From: Zhongshania sp.
GTDB taxonomy: Bacteria; Pseudomonadota; Gammaproteobacteria; Pseudomonadales; Spongiibacteraceae
NCBI RefSeq assembly: GCF_029212375.1
Contig: NZ_JARGNU010000003.1
Span: forward strand, 1-64,000
Reading direction: 5' to 3'
Length of the DNA stretch: 64,000 bases
Shown here: positions 57,375-64,000 of the stretch, one piece after another
How positions within the stretch are numbered: the first letter of the stretch is position 1
How the letters are laid out: each line of letters opens with the position of its first letter
The notes under the pieces: generated by a model
Told to the model about the DNA's origin: nothing
Database searches by the model: none
Seen by the model: the letters and a program-made list of their open reading frames with translations, nothing else
Program-made: the position numbers and the translations under genes

Positions 57375-59561
57375 ATGGCTAAATTTAATGTGCCAGCGAT
57401 GTTGCCGCTGTGCTTAGCAATTTTACTTGGGCAAAAAGCGGTTGCCTTGGGCTTGGGGCCCGCAATGCTTGATTCCGAACTAGGCGAGCCGCTATTCGCT
57501 CGGATTCCTATTTTTAAGGCCGAAGGCTTAGGGAGCGAGCAATTACTGGTTAGTCTTGTTGCGGTTAAAGACGGCGATAGCGGCGTAGAGGTTGGCTCAG
57601 TCGACACCCGCTCCATTTCTGCGGTGGGTGAAGTAGATTTGAGTGGCAACGGCACCATCTATTTGCGGAGTGACCGGCCACTGCGTGAACCATTCCTACA
57701 TTTCATGCTCAATGTTCGTTGGCCAAATGGCAGTTTAAGCCGTGCCTATACCCTGTTATTTGATCCGCCAACCGATGCTGTAGCCAAAAATACTGCGGGG
57801 GTGACATTACTCCAAAATATTGATCGCACCGCGCCGGCAAGTATTGTGAGTAAGCTTGGCAATGGTCCGCGCCGCACCGCGCCTGAGGCTGCAGAGTCGA
57901 TTGTTAGTGATTCTGCTTTTTATACTACGGTGCGTGGCGACAGTTTGTGGAGCATAGCCCTGCGGCTTGCCAAAGTGAAAAGTGGATCGGCGGCTCTGTG
58001 GATGGATCGCTTATACGCGAACAACCCAAAGGCATTTATTCGCGGCAACCGCAATCTATTGAAAGAACGGATGACCCTAGACCTATTTGAAAGCCTGCCG
58101 CAGCCGCTGGATACCGATCCTGTTGCGGCAGCACCTGCCAAGCCAACTAAAAACACTAAGGTCGTTGCTACCGGCGCACTCGGTCGACCAAACGGCAGCC
58201 TAGGCCTTGATCCGGCTATTGTTAATCGTCGCGAAGATGAAGCAGAGCTTGCTGGAAGTAGTGGCGTTGCCGAAGGCGATGGCGTATTGAGTGAAAAGCA
58301 GTTTTTACAGCAAAACCTCGGAGAGGTAGAGGGTGAGGTTGCACGGGTTTCGGAAAATATTGCGCAGATGAGTCAACGACTCGTGGCGTTGCAGGCGCAG
58401 TTGGACAATTTAAATAGTCAGTATCAACAAATACGCAATGCCGAAGTGCCCTCTGCGGAGCTCGCAGTAGCCGACCCCGAGCCTGTTGCGGGCACGACTA
58501 ACATTGAACTGGCCGCCAGTGATGTTGCAATTGACCCTAGTCTTAGTGAGGCTGATTTAACTCTTCCCGCCGAGGCGGCCTCTGAACAGGTTTCAGCAGC
58601 TGATTCTGGTACTGCTGCGGTCGGCAGTAATGCAAACCGGGTAAATAATGCGGTTGCACCATCTGGTACTAGTGGCGCTTGGCAGTGGTTGCTACCTTTG
58701 GTGGCGCTGGGTTTGGCGGTTTTGCTGTGGCTTCGCCGCTGGACGGTTAGTCGCGATCATGTGGCCAGCAGTGTCGATGTTGATTTAAGCGATGTAAATG
58801 CCGCTGTTGCGGCGCGAAAAGATACCTTTAACGATGTGTTTAGCTCTTTAGACTCGCAAGCGAGTGTTATACGTAAGCCGACGACGGATGGCCCTGCCGC
58901 ACCACTGGGCAATAGTGGTAAAGATGATTTCGACGTTTTCGATACGGCTAGTGTAAAACCGGAAAAAACAGCGTTTGAGATGGCGCCACTGGCTTTGGAC
59001 GATGAGCTTATTTCTGCCTTAAATAATCCCGCATTCGACGACAGTAAAGAAGACGAACTCGCCGAGGTGCAGACCGATGATTTATTTGCTGAGGTTGAGG
59101 CTAATACGGTGGATAACGCTGACGATATTGCCGAGATTGAACTGGACGACTCAATCTTCGCGGCGATCAATAGCGAGACAAGCACAGAATCAGAATTTGA
59201 TGATTTTGAATTCTCGGAAATCGACGACGATTGGTTGTCCGGAAGTGGCGATGACACCGCTGCATCCGGTGTTGTGGCCAGTGACGATGCAAGGCATCGC
59301 GCCGCGGCGGCCATAGAACTCGGCGATTATTTCAGCGCTAAAGGTATTTTGGAAGCTGAAATAATGGTGAGTGACGACGTAGAATTTAAAATGCAACTAC
59401 TGGATGTCTACGCTCATTGTGGTGATTGCGAGGAGTTTGATGCCCTAGCGCTACAGCTTGAGTTTTCAAACGGCGATGATGAAAAAATGCGTGAAATAGA
59501 TATTTTGCGCAGCATCCTACTTAATAGCCAAGATGGAGCAGGGAAGCGTCGCGCTGAATAG
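57375..59561 (+). CDS. fimV: FimV-like polar/inner-membrane hub protein
   Basis: Peptidoglycan-binding transmembrane protein (729 aa) of the FimV/HubP family, which organises cell poles, type IV pili and type II secretion. Signal peptide (MLPLCLAILLGQKAVALG) leads to the FimV N-terminal domain (SELGEPLFARIPIF), a LysM-like segment (about 180-240: YTTVRGDSLWSIALRLAK), a coiled coil (about 305-350), a membrane helix near 435-455 (WQWLLPLVALGLAVLLWLRR), an acidic cytoplasmic region and the C-terminal FimV helical motif (AAIELGDYFSAKGILE). The ATG at 57375 (MAKFNVPAML) best fits a signal peptide; ATGs at 57330 and 57366 are alternatives. Confidence 0.88.
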   Translation: MAKFNVPAMLPLCLAILLGQKAVALGLGPAMLDSELGEPLFARIPIFKAEGLGSEQLLVSLVAVKDGDSGVEVGSVDTRSISAVGEVDLSGNGTIYLRSDRPLREPFLHFMLNVRWPNGSLSRAYTLLFDPPTDAVAKNTAGVTLLQNIDRTAPASIVSKLGNGPRRTAPEAAESIVSDSAFYTTVRGDSLWSIALRLAKVKSGSAALWMDRLYANNPKAFIRGNRNLLKERMTLDLFESLPQPLDTDPVAAAPAKPTKNTKVVATGALGRPNGSLGLDPAIVNRREDEAELAGSSGVAEGDGVLSEKQFLQQNLGEVEGEVARVSENIAQMSQRLVALQAQLDNLNSQYQQIRNAEVPSAELAVADPEPVAGTTNIELAASDVAIDPSLSEADLTLPAEAASEQVSAADSGTAAVGSNANRVNNAVAPSGTSGAWQWLLPLVALGLAVLLWLRRWTVSRDHVASSVDVDLSDVNAAVAARKDTFNDVFSSLDSQASVIRKPTTDGPAAPLGNSGKDDFDVFDTASVKPEKTAFEMAPLALDDELISALNNPAFDDSKEDELAEVQTDDLFAEVEANTVDNADDIAEIELDDSIFAAINSETSTESEFDDFEFSEIDDDWLSGSGDDTAASGVVASDDARHRAAAAIELGDYFSAKGILEAEIMVSDDVEFKMQLLDVYAHCGDCEEFDALALQLEFSNGDDEKMREIDILRSILLNSQDGAGKRRAE

Positions 59562-59562
59562 T

Positions 59563-60273
59563 ATGAATGGGTTGGTAAAACAGGCATACACGCTAATTGA
59601 GGATGCCGGAGACTATATCGTGATTGATAAAGGCCCCGGCGTAAATCTGCATCGCAATCAGTCTGCGCAAAGTTTGGTGGATATCCTTAATAATGACTTT
59701 CCTGGCCAAGCCATGCATTTGGTGCATCGCCTAGATGATGCGACGTCAGGTTTATTGCTTTTGGCAAAAAATCCTGCCGCAGCCGCGGAGTTGGGGGCGT
59801 TATTTGCCAATCGTGAGATTGCGAAATTCTACCTCGCCATTGCCGATGGCAAACCCAGTAAAAAGCAGGGCACGGTCATTGGCGATATTAAAAAAAGCCG
59901 CAGTGGCAGCTATCTTTTGAGCCGTACACGCAGCAACCCCTCGGCCACCCAGTTTTTTAGTTATAGCCTCGGCGCCGGGCGCCGCGCTTACCTGCTAAAA
60001 CCGCACACCGGAAAAACCCATCAATTGCGGGTTGTGATGAAAAGTCTGGGGGTCGCCATATTAGGGGATCGGCGCTATGGTCCGTCAACACAAGACTGCG
60101 ATCGAATGTACCTCCATGCCACAGCGTTGCGATTTACATTTCGCGGAGAAGTGCGTGAATACGTGTCACTTCCCCAGCGTGGTGAGCTATTTGTAGATCG
60201 CGATGGAGGCCTCGCAGCGGCTTTGTTAGACTGCGAGGCGCCGTGGGCACTTGAGTGGCCACGCTTAAATTAG
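59563..60273 (+). CDS. RluA-type RNA pseudouridine synthase
   Basis: A 236-residue pseudouridine synthase with the catalytic motif HLVHRLDDATSGLLLLAK (catalytic Asp in HRLD) and the C-terminal block HTGKTHQLRVVMKSLGVAIL. It lacks an S4 domain. The RNA target cannot be named; it resembles the small RluA-like subgroup TIGR01621. Start: ATG at 59563, just after the fimV stop, matches the family N-terminus (VKQAYTLIEDAGDYIVIDK); an ATG at 59533 overlapping fimV is also open. First of a run of same-strand genes ending with the HIT gene. Confidence 0.9.
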   Translation: MNGLVKQAYTLIEDAGDYIVIDKGPGVNLHRNQSAQSLVDILNNDFPGQAMHLVHRLDDATSGLLLLAKNPAAAAELGALFANREIAKFYLAIADGKPSKKQGTVIGDIKKSRSGSYLLSRTRSNPSATQFFSYSLGAGRRAYLLKPHTGKTHQLRVVMKSLGVAILGDRRYGPSTQDCDRMYLHATALRFTFRGEVREYVSLPQRGELFVDRDGGLAAALLDCEAPWALEWPRLN

Positions 60274-60342
60274 TATCTACCGAACAGCGATTTACAGTGT
60301 TTTGCGCTGGGCGGTGTGTAGTCGGAAACGGATAATGAAGAA

Positions 60343-60657
60343 ATGACTGATTTGCCCTCTGAATTAATGATTAAACTAAATCGCGAAACTGCCAAAATTG
60401 ATTGGCAGGCCTTGCAGCGTTTTTATGCACAAGGTGCGGTGTTGGTGGTTGCACCAGAGCTTGATTTGGTCGCGTCCGCGGTGGCGGTCGCCGAAGATAA
60501 TAGCCAATATATCGCCGAGCTACTGGCGAAGGGCCTGTTGCAAAAAGCCGACGAAAATCACGCGCAACAGTGGCTGGCAGAGCAAACCGAGGTTTGGGCG
60601 GTGGTCGTGGCGCCTTGGGTTTTGGTCCAGCGTGAGCGTAAGCCCTCGCCGCAATGA
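60343..60657 (+). CDS. DUF2288 family protein
   Basis: A 104-residue soluble protein. The DUF2288 pattern is visible: LMIKLNRETAKIDWQALQRF, FYAQGAVLVVAPELDLV and WLAEQTEVWAVVVAPWVLVQ. The function is unknown. The following gene overlaps its stop codon (ATGA), so the pair is translationally coupled, and tmcA follows the pair in the same way. Confidence 0.88.
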   Translation: MTDLPSELMIKLNRETAKIDWQALQRFYAQGAVLVVAPELDLVASAVAVAEDNSQYIAELLAKGLLQKADENHAQQWLAEQTEVWAVVVAPWVLVQRERKPSPQ

Positions 60658-60950
60658 GTATTCGCACCGATTACCGCGAGGAACTGGCTTGTAAATTAAC
60701 GCAGTTTTTTAGTGATCAGCAGCAGGGCTTAGACATACCCCCAGCGCAGCTCTACCGGCTTGAAGGGTATATTGAGGCGGGAATCCTCGTTGGATTTATT
60801 ACTGAGCCAGAAATTAAGCAAAACCTTATCGATCATGCTAAGCAGTATTTAAATAGCGATGTGGCAGAATTTTACCGCCAAGATTACCGCTTGATTCTGC
60901 ACCTGCGTATGGCAACTGCGCCGGTGTATCCCGGCAATAAATCTCCGTGA
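60654..60950 (+). CDS. Hypothetical protein in the tmcA operon
   Basis: A 98-residue soluble protein I do not recognise. It is mostly helical by composition (YREELACKLTQFFSDQQQGL, RLEGYIEAGILVGFITEPEI, DHAKQYLNSDVAEFYRQDYR) with no signal peptide or cysteine-metal motif. Both ends overlap neighbours: the ATG overlaps the DUF2288 stop (ATGA), and the tmcA GTG overlaps its stop (GTGA). Such coupling argues it is real and expressed with tmcA, but its role is unknown. Confidence 0.75.
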   Translation: MSIRTDYREELACKLTQFFSDQQQGLDIPPAQLYRLEGYIEAGILVGFITEPEIKQNLIDHAKQYLNSDVAEFYRQDYRLILHLRMATAPVYPGNKSP

Positions 60951-63061
60951 GTTTAGGTTTTATGAACGCACCTACGGTGAATGTACCCAGTTTGCTCATG
61001 CCGGAATTCTACACGCAATTACGCGCTCAAGGCCTGCATAGCGGCCACCGCTACCTACTGTTTATTTCCGGTGCTGAGGACTGGTGCAAGGACCAGTTGG
61101 CTGAGCTGCCAACGGCCCTAGATAATTGTCTGCTACTGGCCAAGCAGCCGCTGTACGGCGTTGAACCTCAGCAAACTAAAAGTCTTTTAGGCCGCGAATA
61201 CTCCTCGTTGCTAATTAATGCCCATGAACACCAAGACATCAATGCGTGGCTGGCGGCGGCTGGTAGTTTACGCGCCGGTGGCGTGTTGGTGATGCTGTGC
61301 CCAACTTTAGATGTTTGGCCGCAGCAGTTTAGTGCTCGCGCGCACTACAGTGCCGTGACAGAATCAGCTTTTATGCAGCGAATATTACACGCTGCGCCCA
61401 GTCTGCCAGGGGTGTTCTGTTGGACGCAGGAGCATGGGCTGAGCGGCAACGTGCCGGTGGCTGGAGATGCTTGGCAGCAGCACTTGCCTACGCCAGATCA
61501 GCACGGCGTGATTGCGGCAATCCAGCAGGTGGCTTGTGGCCGAGCTAAGCGGCCGCTGCTTATTCGGTCTGATCGGGGCCGCGGTAAAACCAGTGCCCTC
61601 GGCTTGGCAGTGGCGCAATTATTCGGCGCGCAGCACTGCCGGCGGGTGTTAATAACCGCGCCAAGTCCGGAGGCGGTGGCAGGGGCATTTGAGCATTTAG
61701 CTGGGGCTGCGCCCAATGCGCAAATAACGCCAACACACTGTATTGTGGGCGATTGCATACTGCAGTTTTTGCCCCTCGACGCTGCACTAAAAAGTCGAGA
61801 GCATTGGGATTTATTATTGGTCGATGAGGCTGCCGCCCTGCCCGTGGCGAGTTTGCAGCAATTATTGCGTCGCTACTCGCGCCTCGTATTTTCAACCACG
61901 GTTCACGGTTATGAGGGCAGTGGTCGCGGTTTCGATATTCGATTTAAGGCCATTTTAGATCGCGAGCGACCGCAGTGGCGGCGTCAGGCAATGCGTGAGC
62001 CTATTCGCTGGGCGGCCGATGACCCTCTGGAACAAGCGTTAAATAGCTTATTTCTTCTAAATGCCGAACCCCTCGACAACGATGGTAGCGAGTTACTGCC
62101 ACGTATTCGCGTGCTAGATCGCTCGGAGCTCAGTGACGAGGGTCTGCTTAGGCAGATTTTTGGTTTACTGGTGCAAGCTCATTATCAAACCACCCCACAA
62201 GACTTGCAGTATTTACTAGATGGCGACGCCGAACTGATTGTTGCGACGAGCGGGAGCCGAGTTGTTGGGGTTTGTCAGCTGCTGCCTGAAGGCGGTTTTA
62301 GTCTTGAACTGGCGATAGAGATTGTCGCAGGTCGGCGGCGGCCTCGCGGCCATTTAGTTGCCCAACGCTTAGCCCATTTAAATGAGGAATCACGTTATAC
62401 CACCGCCTGCAGCTTGCGTGTAAACCGTATCGCGGTGGTGGCTGATATGCGCCGTAACGGACTTGGTAAAGCGATGCTGGCAGCGGCAGAAGCGCAAGGG
62501 CGCCGCAGGGGCGCGGCGTATTTGTCATCGAGTTTCGCAGCTGATCCTAGCGTTATTGATTTTTGGCTGAGCGAACAGTTTTTACCGGTGTGTTTAGGTA
62601 GCCGCCGTGATACCGCCAGTGGTTTGTATTCGCTGATTGTTATTAAGGGCTTGGAGGAGGAATTTGCGGCGGGCGCAGCTAATTTATGTGGCCAGCTACA
62701 TCGTGATTTGGCGTTGACTTTAAATAGCGTGTACAGCGATATCAGCCCAGCGCTGTTACTAACTTTGCTTGCCGCGAGTAGGAGCGCGACATTGGCGCCA
62801 CCGGCAGGTGCCCTGCGTGCAGTGCAACGTTACTGTGCGGGTGAATTGATGTTTGAACAGGCGGCGGCAGGCATGTCATGCTTATGTCTACACGGCGATT
62901 TAAGGTCGGTTGTCGGCGCTGAATTAGCGGTAGGGCGCGTTATTTTGGGGCAGGGCTGGGCGCTTCTTGCCGAGCAGTACGAACTCTCTGGCCGAAAAGA
63001 AATTGAGCAGTGTTTGCGTGATGTTTTTTTAAAAATTATAGCAATAGCGGGTGAGGATTAA
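60947..63061 (+). CDS. tmcA: tRNA(Met) cytidine acetyltransferase TmcA
   Basis: ATP-dependent enzyme making N4-acetylcytidine at C34 of elongator tRNA-Met, preventing misreading of AUA. Domains in order: N-terminal DUF1726-like region (about 1-190), RecD-type helicase/ATPase with Walker A SDRGRGKTSALGLA and Walker B LLVDEAAALPVASLQ, a GNAT acetyltransferase with ACSLRVNRIAVVADMRRNGL, and a C-terminal tRNA-binding domain. The 704-aa length is normal (E. coli 671). The GTG at 60947 overlaps the upstream stop; an ATG at 60962 could also serve. Confidence 0.95.
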   Translation: MSLGFMNAPTVNVPSLLMPEFYTQLRAQGLHSGHRYLLFISGAEDWCKDQLAELPTALDNCLLLAKQPLYGVEPQQTKSLLGREYSSLLINAHEHQDINAWLAAAGSLRAGGVLVMLCPTLDVWPQQFSARAHYSAVTESAFMQRILHAAPSLPGVFCWTQEHGLSGNVPVAGDAWQQHLPTPDQHGVIAAIQQVACGRAKRPLLIRSDRGRGKTSALGLAVAQLFGAQHCRRVLITAPSPEAVAGAFEHLAGAAPNAQITPTHCIVGDCILQFLPLDAALKSREHWDLLLVDEAAALPVASLQQLLRRYSRLVFSTTVHGYEGSGRGFDIRFKAILDRERPQWRRQAMREPIRWAADDPLEQALNSLFLLNAEPLDNDGSELLPRIRVLDRSELSDEGLLRQIFGLLVQAHYQTTPQDLQYLLDGDAELIVATSGSRVVGVCQLLPEGGFSLELAIEIVAGRRRPRGHLVAQRLAHLNEESRYTTACSLRVNRIAVVADMRRNGLGKAMLAAAEAQGRRRGAAYLSSSFAADPSVIDFWLSEQFLPVCLGSRRDTASGLYSLIVIKGLEEEFAAGAANLCGQLHRDLALTLNSVYSDISPALLLTLLAASRSATLAPPAGALRAVQRYCAGELMFEQAAAGMSCLCLHGDLRSVVGAELAVGRVILGQGWALLAEQYELSGRKEIEQCLRDVFLKIIAIAGED

Positions 63062-63063
63062 TT

Positions 63064-63462
63064 ATGTCGACCATATTTACTAAAATTATCGAACGCGAAT
63101 TACCGGGGCATTTCGTCTGGGAAGATGAAAATGCGGTGGCGATTATGACGATTGCGCCAATACAAGCTGGCCACATCCTCGTTATTCCCCGCGATGAAAT
63201 AGATCACTGGGACGATCTGCCTGCGCCATTGGCAGCCCATCTGATGAGTGTGGCGCAAACTCTTGCTAAGGCGTTAAAGCAGGCCTTCGTCTGTGAGCGA
63301 GTAAGTATGATGATTGTCGGTTTAGAGGTTCCTCATACCCATTTACACTTAGTGCCTATCAATACCATGGAAGACGCGAATTTTGGCAATGCTAAAATGG
63401 CTGAAGGAGATGATTTAGCACAGGCTGCGCAAAAGGTTCGCGAGGCATTGGCATCACTTTAA
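63064..63462 (+). CDS. HIT family protein
   Basis: A 132-residue histidine-triad nucleotide-binding protein. The N-terminal FTKIIERELPGHFVWEDENA and the catalytic triad motif HTHLHLVP are clear, with the upstream AGHILVIPRDEIDHWDDL strand pair. HIT enzymes hydrolyse AMP- or acyl-AMP-linked nucleotides. The sequence before the triad reads VGLEVPHTHLHLVP, typical of bacterial HIT proteins. It begins 2 bp after tmcA, so it is the last gene of that operon. Confidence 0.93.
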   Translation: MSTIFTKIIERELPGHFVWEDENAVAIMTIAPIQAGHILVIPRDEIDHWDDLPAPLAAHLMSVAQTLAKALKQAFVCERVSMMIVGLEVPHTHLHLVPINTMEDANFGNAKMAEGDDLAQAAQKVREALASL

Positions 63463-63491
63463 ATTCTACGATTTATTAGGAATATTTTTCT

Positions 63492-64000
63492 TTAGTTTTC
63501 TGAACCAAATTGGGTGATTGCTTGAGGTTTGACATTGGGGTGTATGATTCGTACAGGCTGAATCTCATTTTCAATATTAATGATTTCGCCGCGTAACCAG
63601 CCGCCACCGTCTGGGTCTTTTAAGATGACACCGACGCCGCCAGGACTTTTAATTTTTAAGGTTTGTCGGTTGGGTAAAAGATTTTCGGCGCAGGGTAGGC
63701 TTAGGCAGTCTAGAGCCGTTTTACTGCTTGCCGCATCGAAGTTGAAGTGGTACTCGGTCTCATTCGGTTCACCAACACGCGGGCTAAGCGCTTCATCAAG
63801 GTCTAATATGTTGGTGATGGCTGATTGCAGCTCGACGCAGTGTTCCGAGGATAGGTAAGTGAGGACTAAGCGTTTCAATATGGCATACAGTCGCTTGGGG
63901 TTTTGTAATATGGCGGAGTATAAACGCGCTCGATTTTCATATACGACCATGCGATCGCCTAAGTCGATATCACTTAATTCACTTTGGTATTCCGTGCACA
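63492..64000 (-). CDS. Hypothetical protein, 5' end cut by the window edge
   Basis: The minus-strand frame stays open from 63492 to the right edge: upstream of the first internal ATG (63950) it continues as SELSDIDLGDRMVVYENRA, so the true start lies outside the window. The visible part of about 169 residues is soluble, with a helical N-terminal segment (ARLYSAILQNPKRLYAILKR) and a beta-rich C-terminal half (QTLKIKSPGGVGVILKDPDG, then LRGEIINIENE) that could be a small barrel of PilZ-like type. I cannot name a family. It converges with the HIT gene. Confidence 0.65.
   Translation of the reverse strand, partial: CTEYQSELSDIDLGDRMVVYENRARLYSAILQNPKRLYAILKRLVLTYLSSEHCVELQSAITNILDLDEALSPRVGEPNETEYHFNFDAASSKTALDCLSLPCAENLLPNRQTLKIKSPGGVGVILKDPDGGGWLRGEIINIENEIQPVRIIHPNVKPQAITQFGSEN

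Noticed and set aside
58757-59314. Minus-strand 185-residue Ser-rich frame
   Set aside because: It is a reverse-strand shadow of the acidic region of fimV; Ser/Ala content follows from Asp/Glu codons on the other strand.

Overview
The window reads as chromosomal DNA of a Gammaproteobacterium. Marks of this are aconitase B, RlmKL, RMF, TmcA, FimV, YgiQ, PurU, LpxH, MiaE, a long PstC/PstA pair and an rnm-yciO-scpA-scpB-rluB cluster. The overall style (marine, nitrate-assimilating, FimV-bearing) would suit a Spongiibacteraceae/Cellvibrionales-type organism, but that placement is an inference. Coding density is high. I see no rRNA, CRISPR array, insertion sequence or prophage.

Layout. 0-8 kb: a repeat-bearing left edge, a small unknown gene, a giant MscK-type mechanosensitive channel, a 0.9-kb region holding two decayed gene remnants, then CorA and VIT-type metal transporters, a small coiled-coil gene behind a perfect FNR/ANR box, and a two-domain VOC protein. 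8-13.4 kb: tadA, acnB, a DUF1289 protein and miaE. 13.5-18.8 kb: a nitrate/nitrite uptake and sensing operon on the minus strand (nrtA-nrtB-nrtD-nasS-nasT) behind a well-formed sigma-54 promoter. 19-25.5 kb: lpxH, ppiB, glnS, cysS, a VanZ-like protein, a DUF374 acyltransferase and folD. 25.6-25.9 kb: tRNA-Pro(TGG), tRNA-Arg(TCT) and tRNA-His(GTG) behind one sigma-70 promoter.

26-30 kb is the least ordinary part. A perfect CRP-type palindrome lies in a 660-bp leader ahead of an exported protein built of sixteen-residue Gly/Asn repeats, a calcium-binding-type Asp segment and a C-terminal OmpA peptidoglycan-binding domain. It is followed by an outer-membrane barrel resembling TpsB (FhaC/ShlB) transporters that lacks both a visible signal peptide and the usual barrel-loop arginine. 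This pair is my best candidate for an undescribed system.

30-45 kb is housekeeping: pdxJ, a periplasmic cyclophilin, an SH3 protein, YciI, a VC0807-type membrane protein, the rnm-yciO-scpA-scpB-rluB operon, rmf, rlmKL, a cold-shock gene, ygiQ, an NfeD/SPFH pair and purU. 45-54 kb is a complete phosphate regulon (phoB-phoR-pstS-pstC-pstA-pstB-phoU) with three Pho boxes ahead of phoB, pstS and pstC. 54-64 kb: an AbgT transporter, an MFS transporter, an intergenic cluster of DnaA-box-like nonamers, fimV, an RluA-type pseudouridine synthase, DUF2288, an unknown gene, tmcA, a HIT protein and a gene cut by the right edge.

Functionally the window combines nutrient scavenging (nitrate through NtrC/sigma-54 and NasST, phosphate through PhoBR) with translation quality functions (TadA, MiaE, TmcA, RluB, RlmKL, GlnS, CysS, RMF) and envelope functions. 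All family assignments come from reading motifs by eye; no database search was run.
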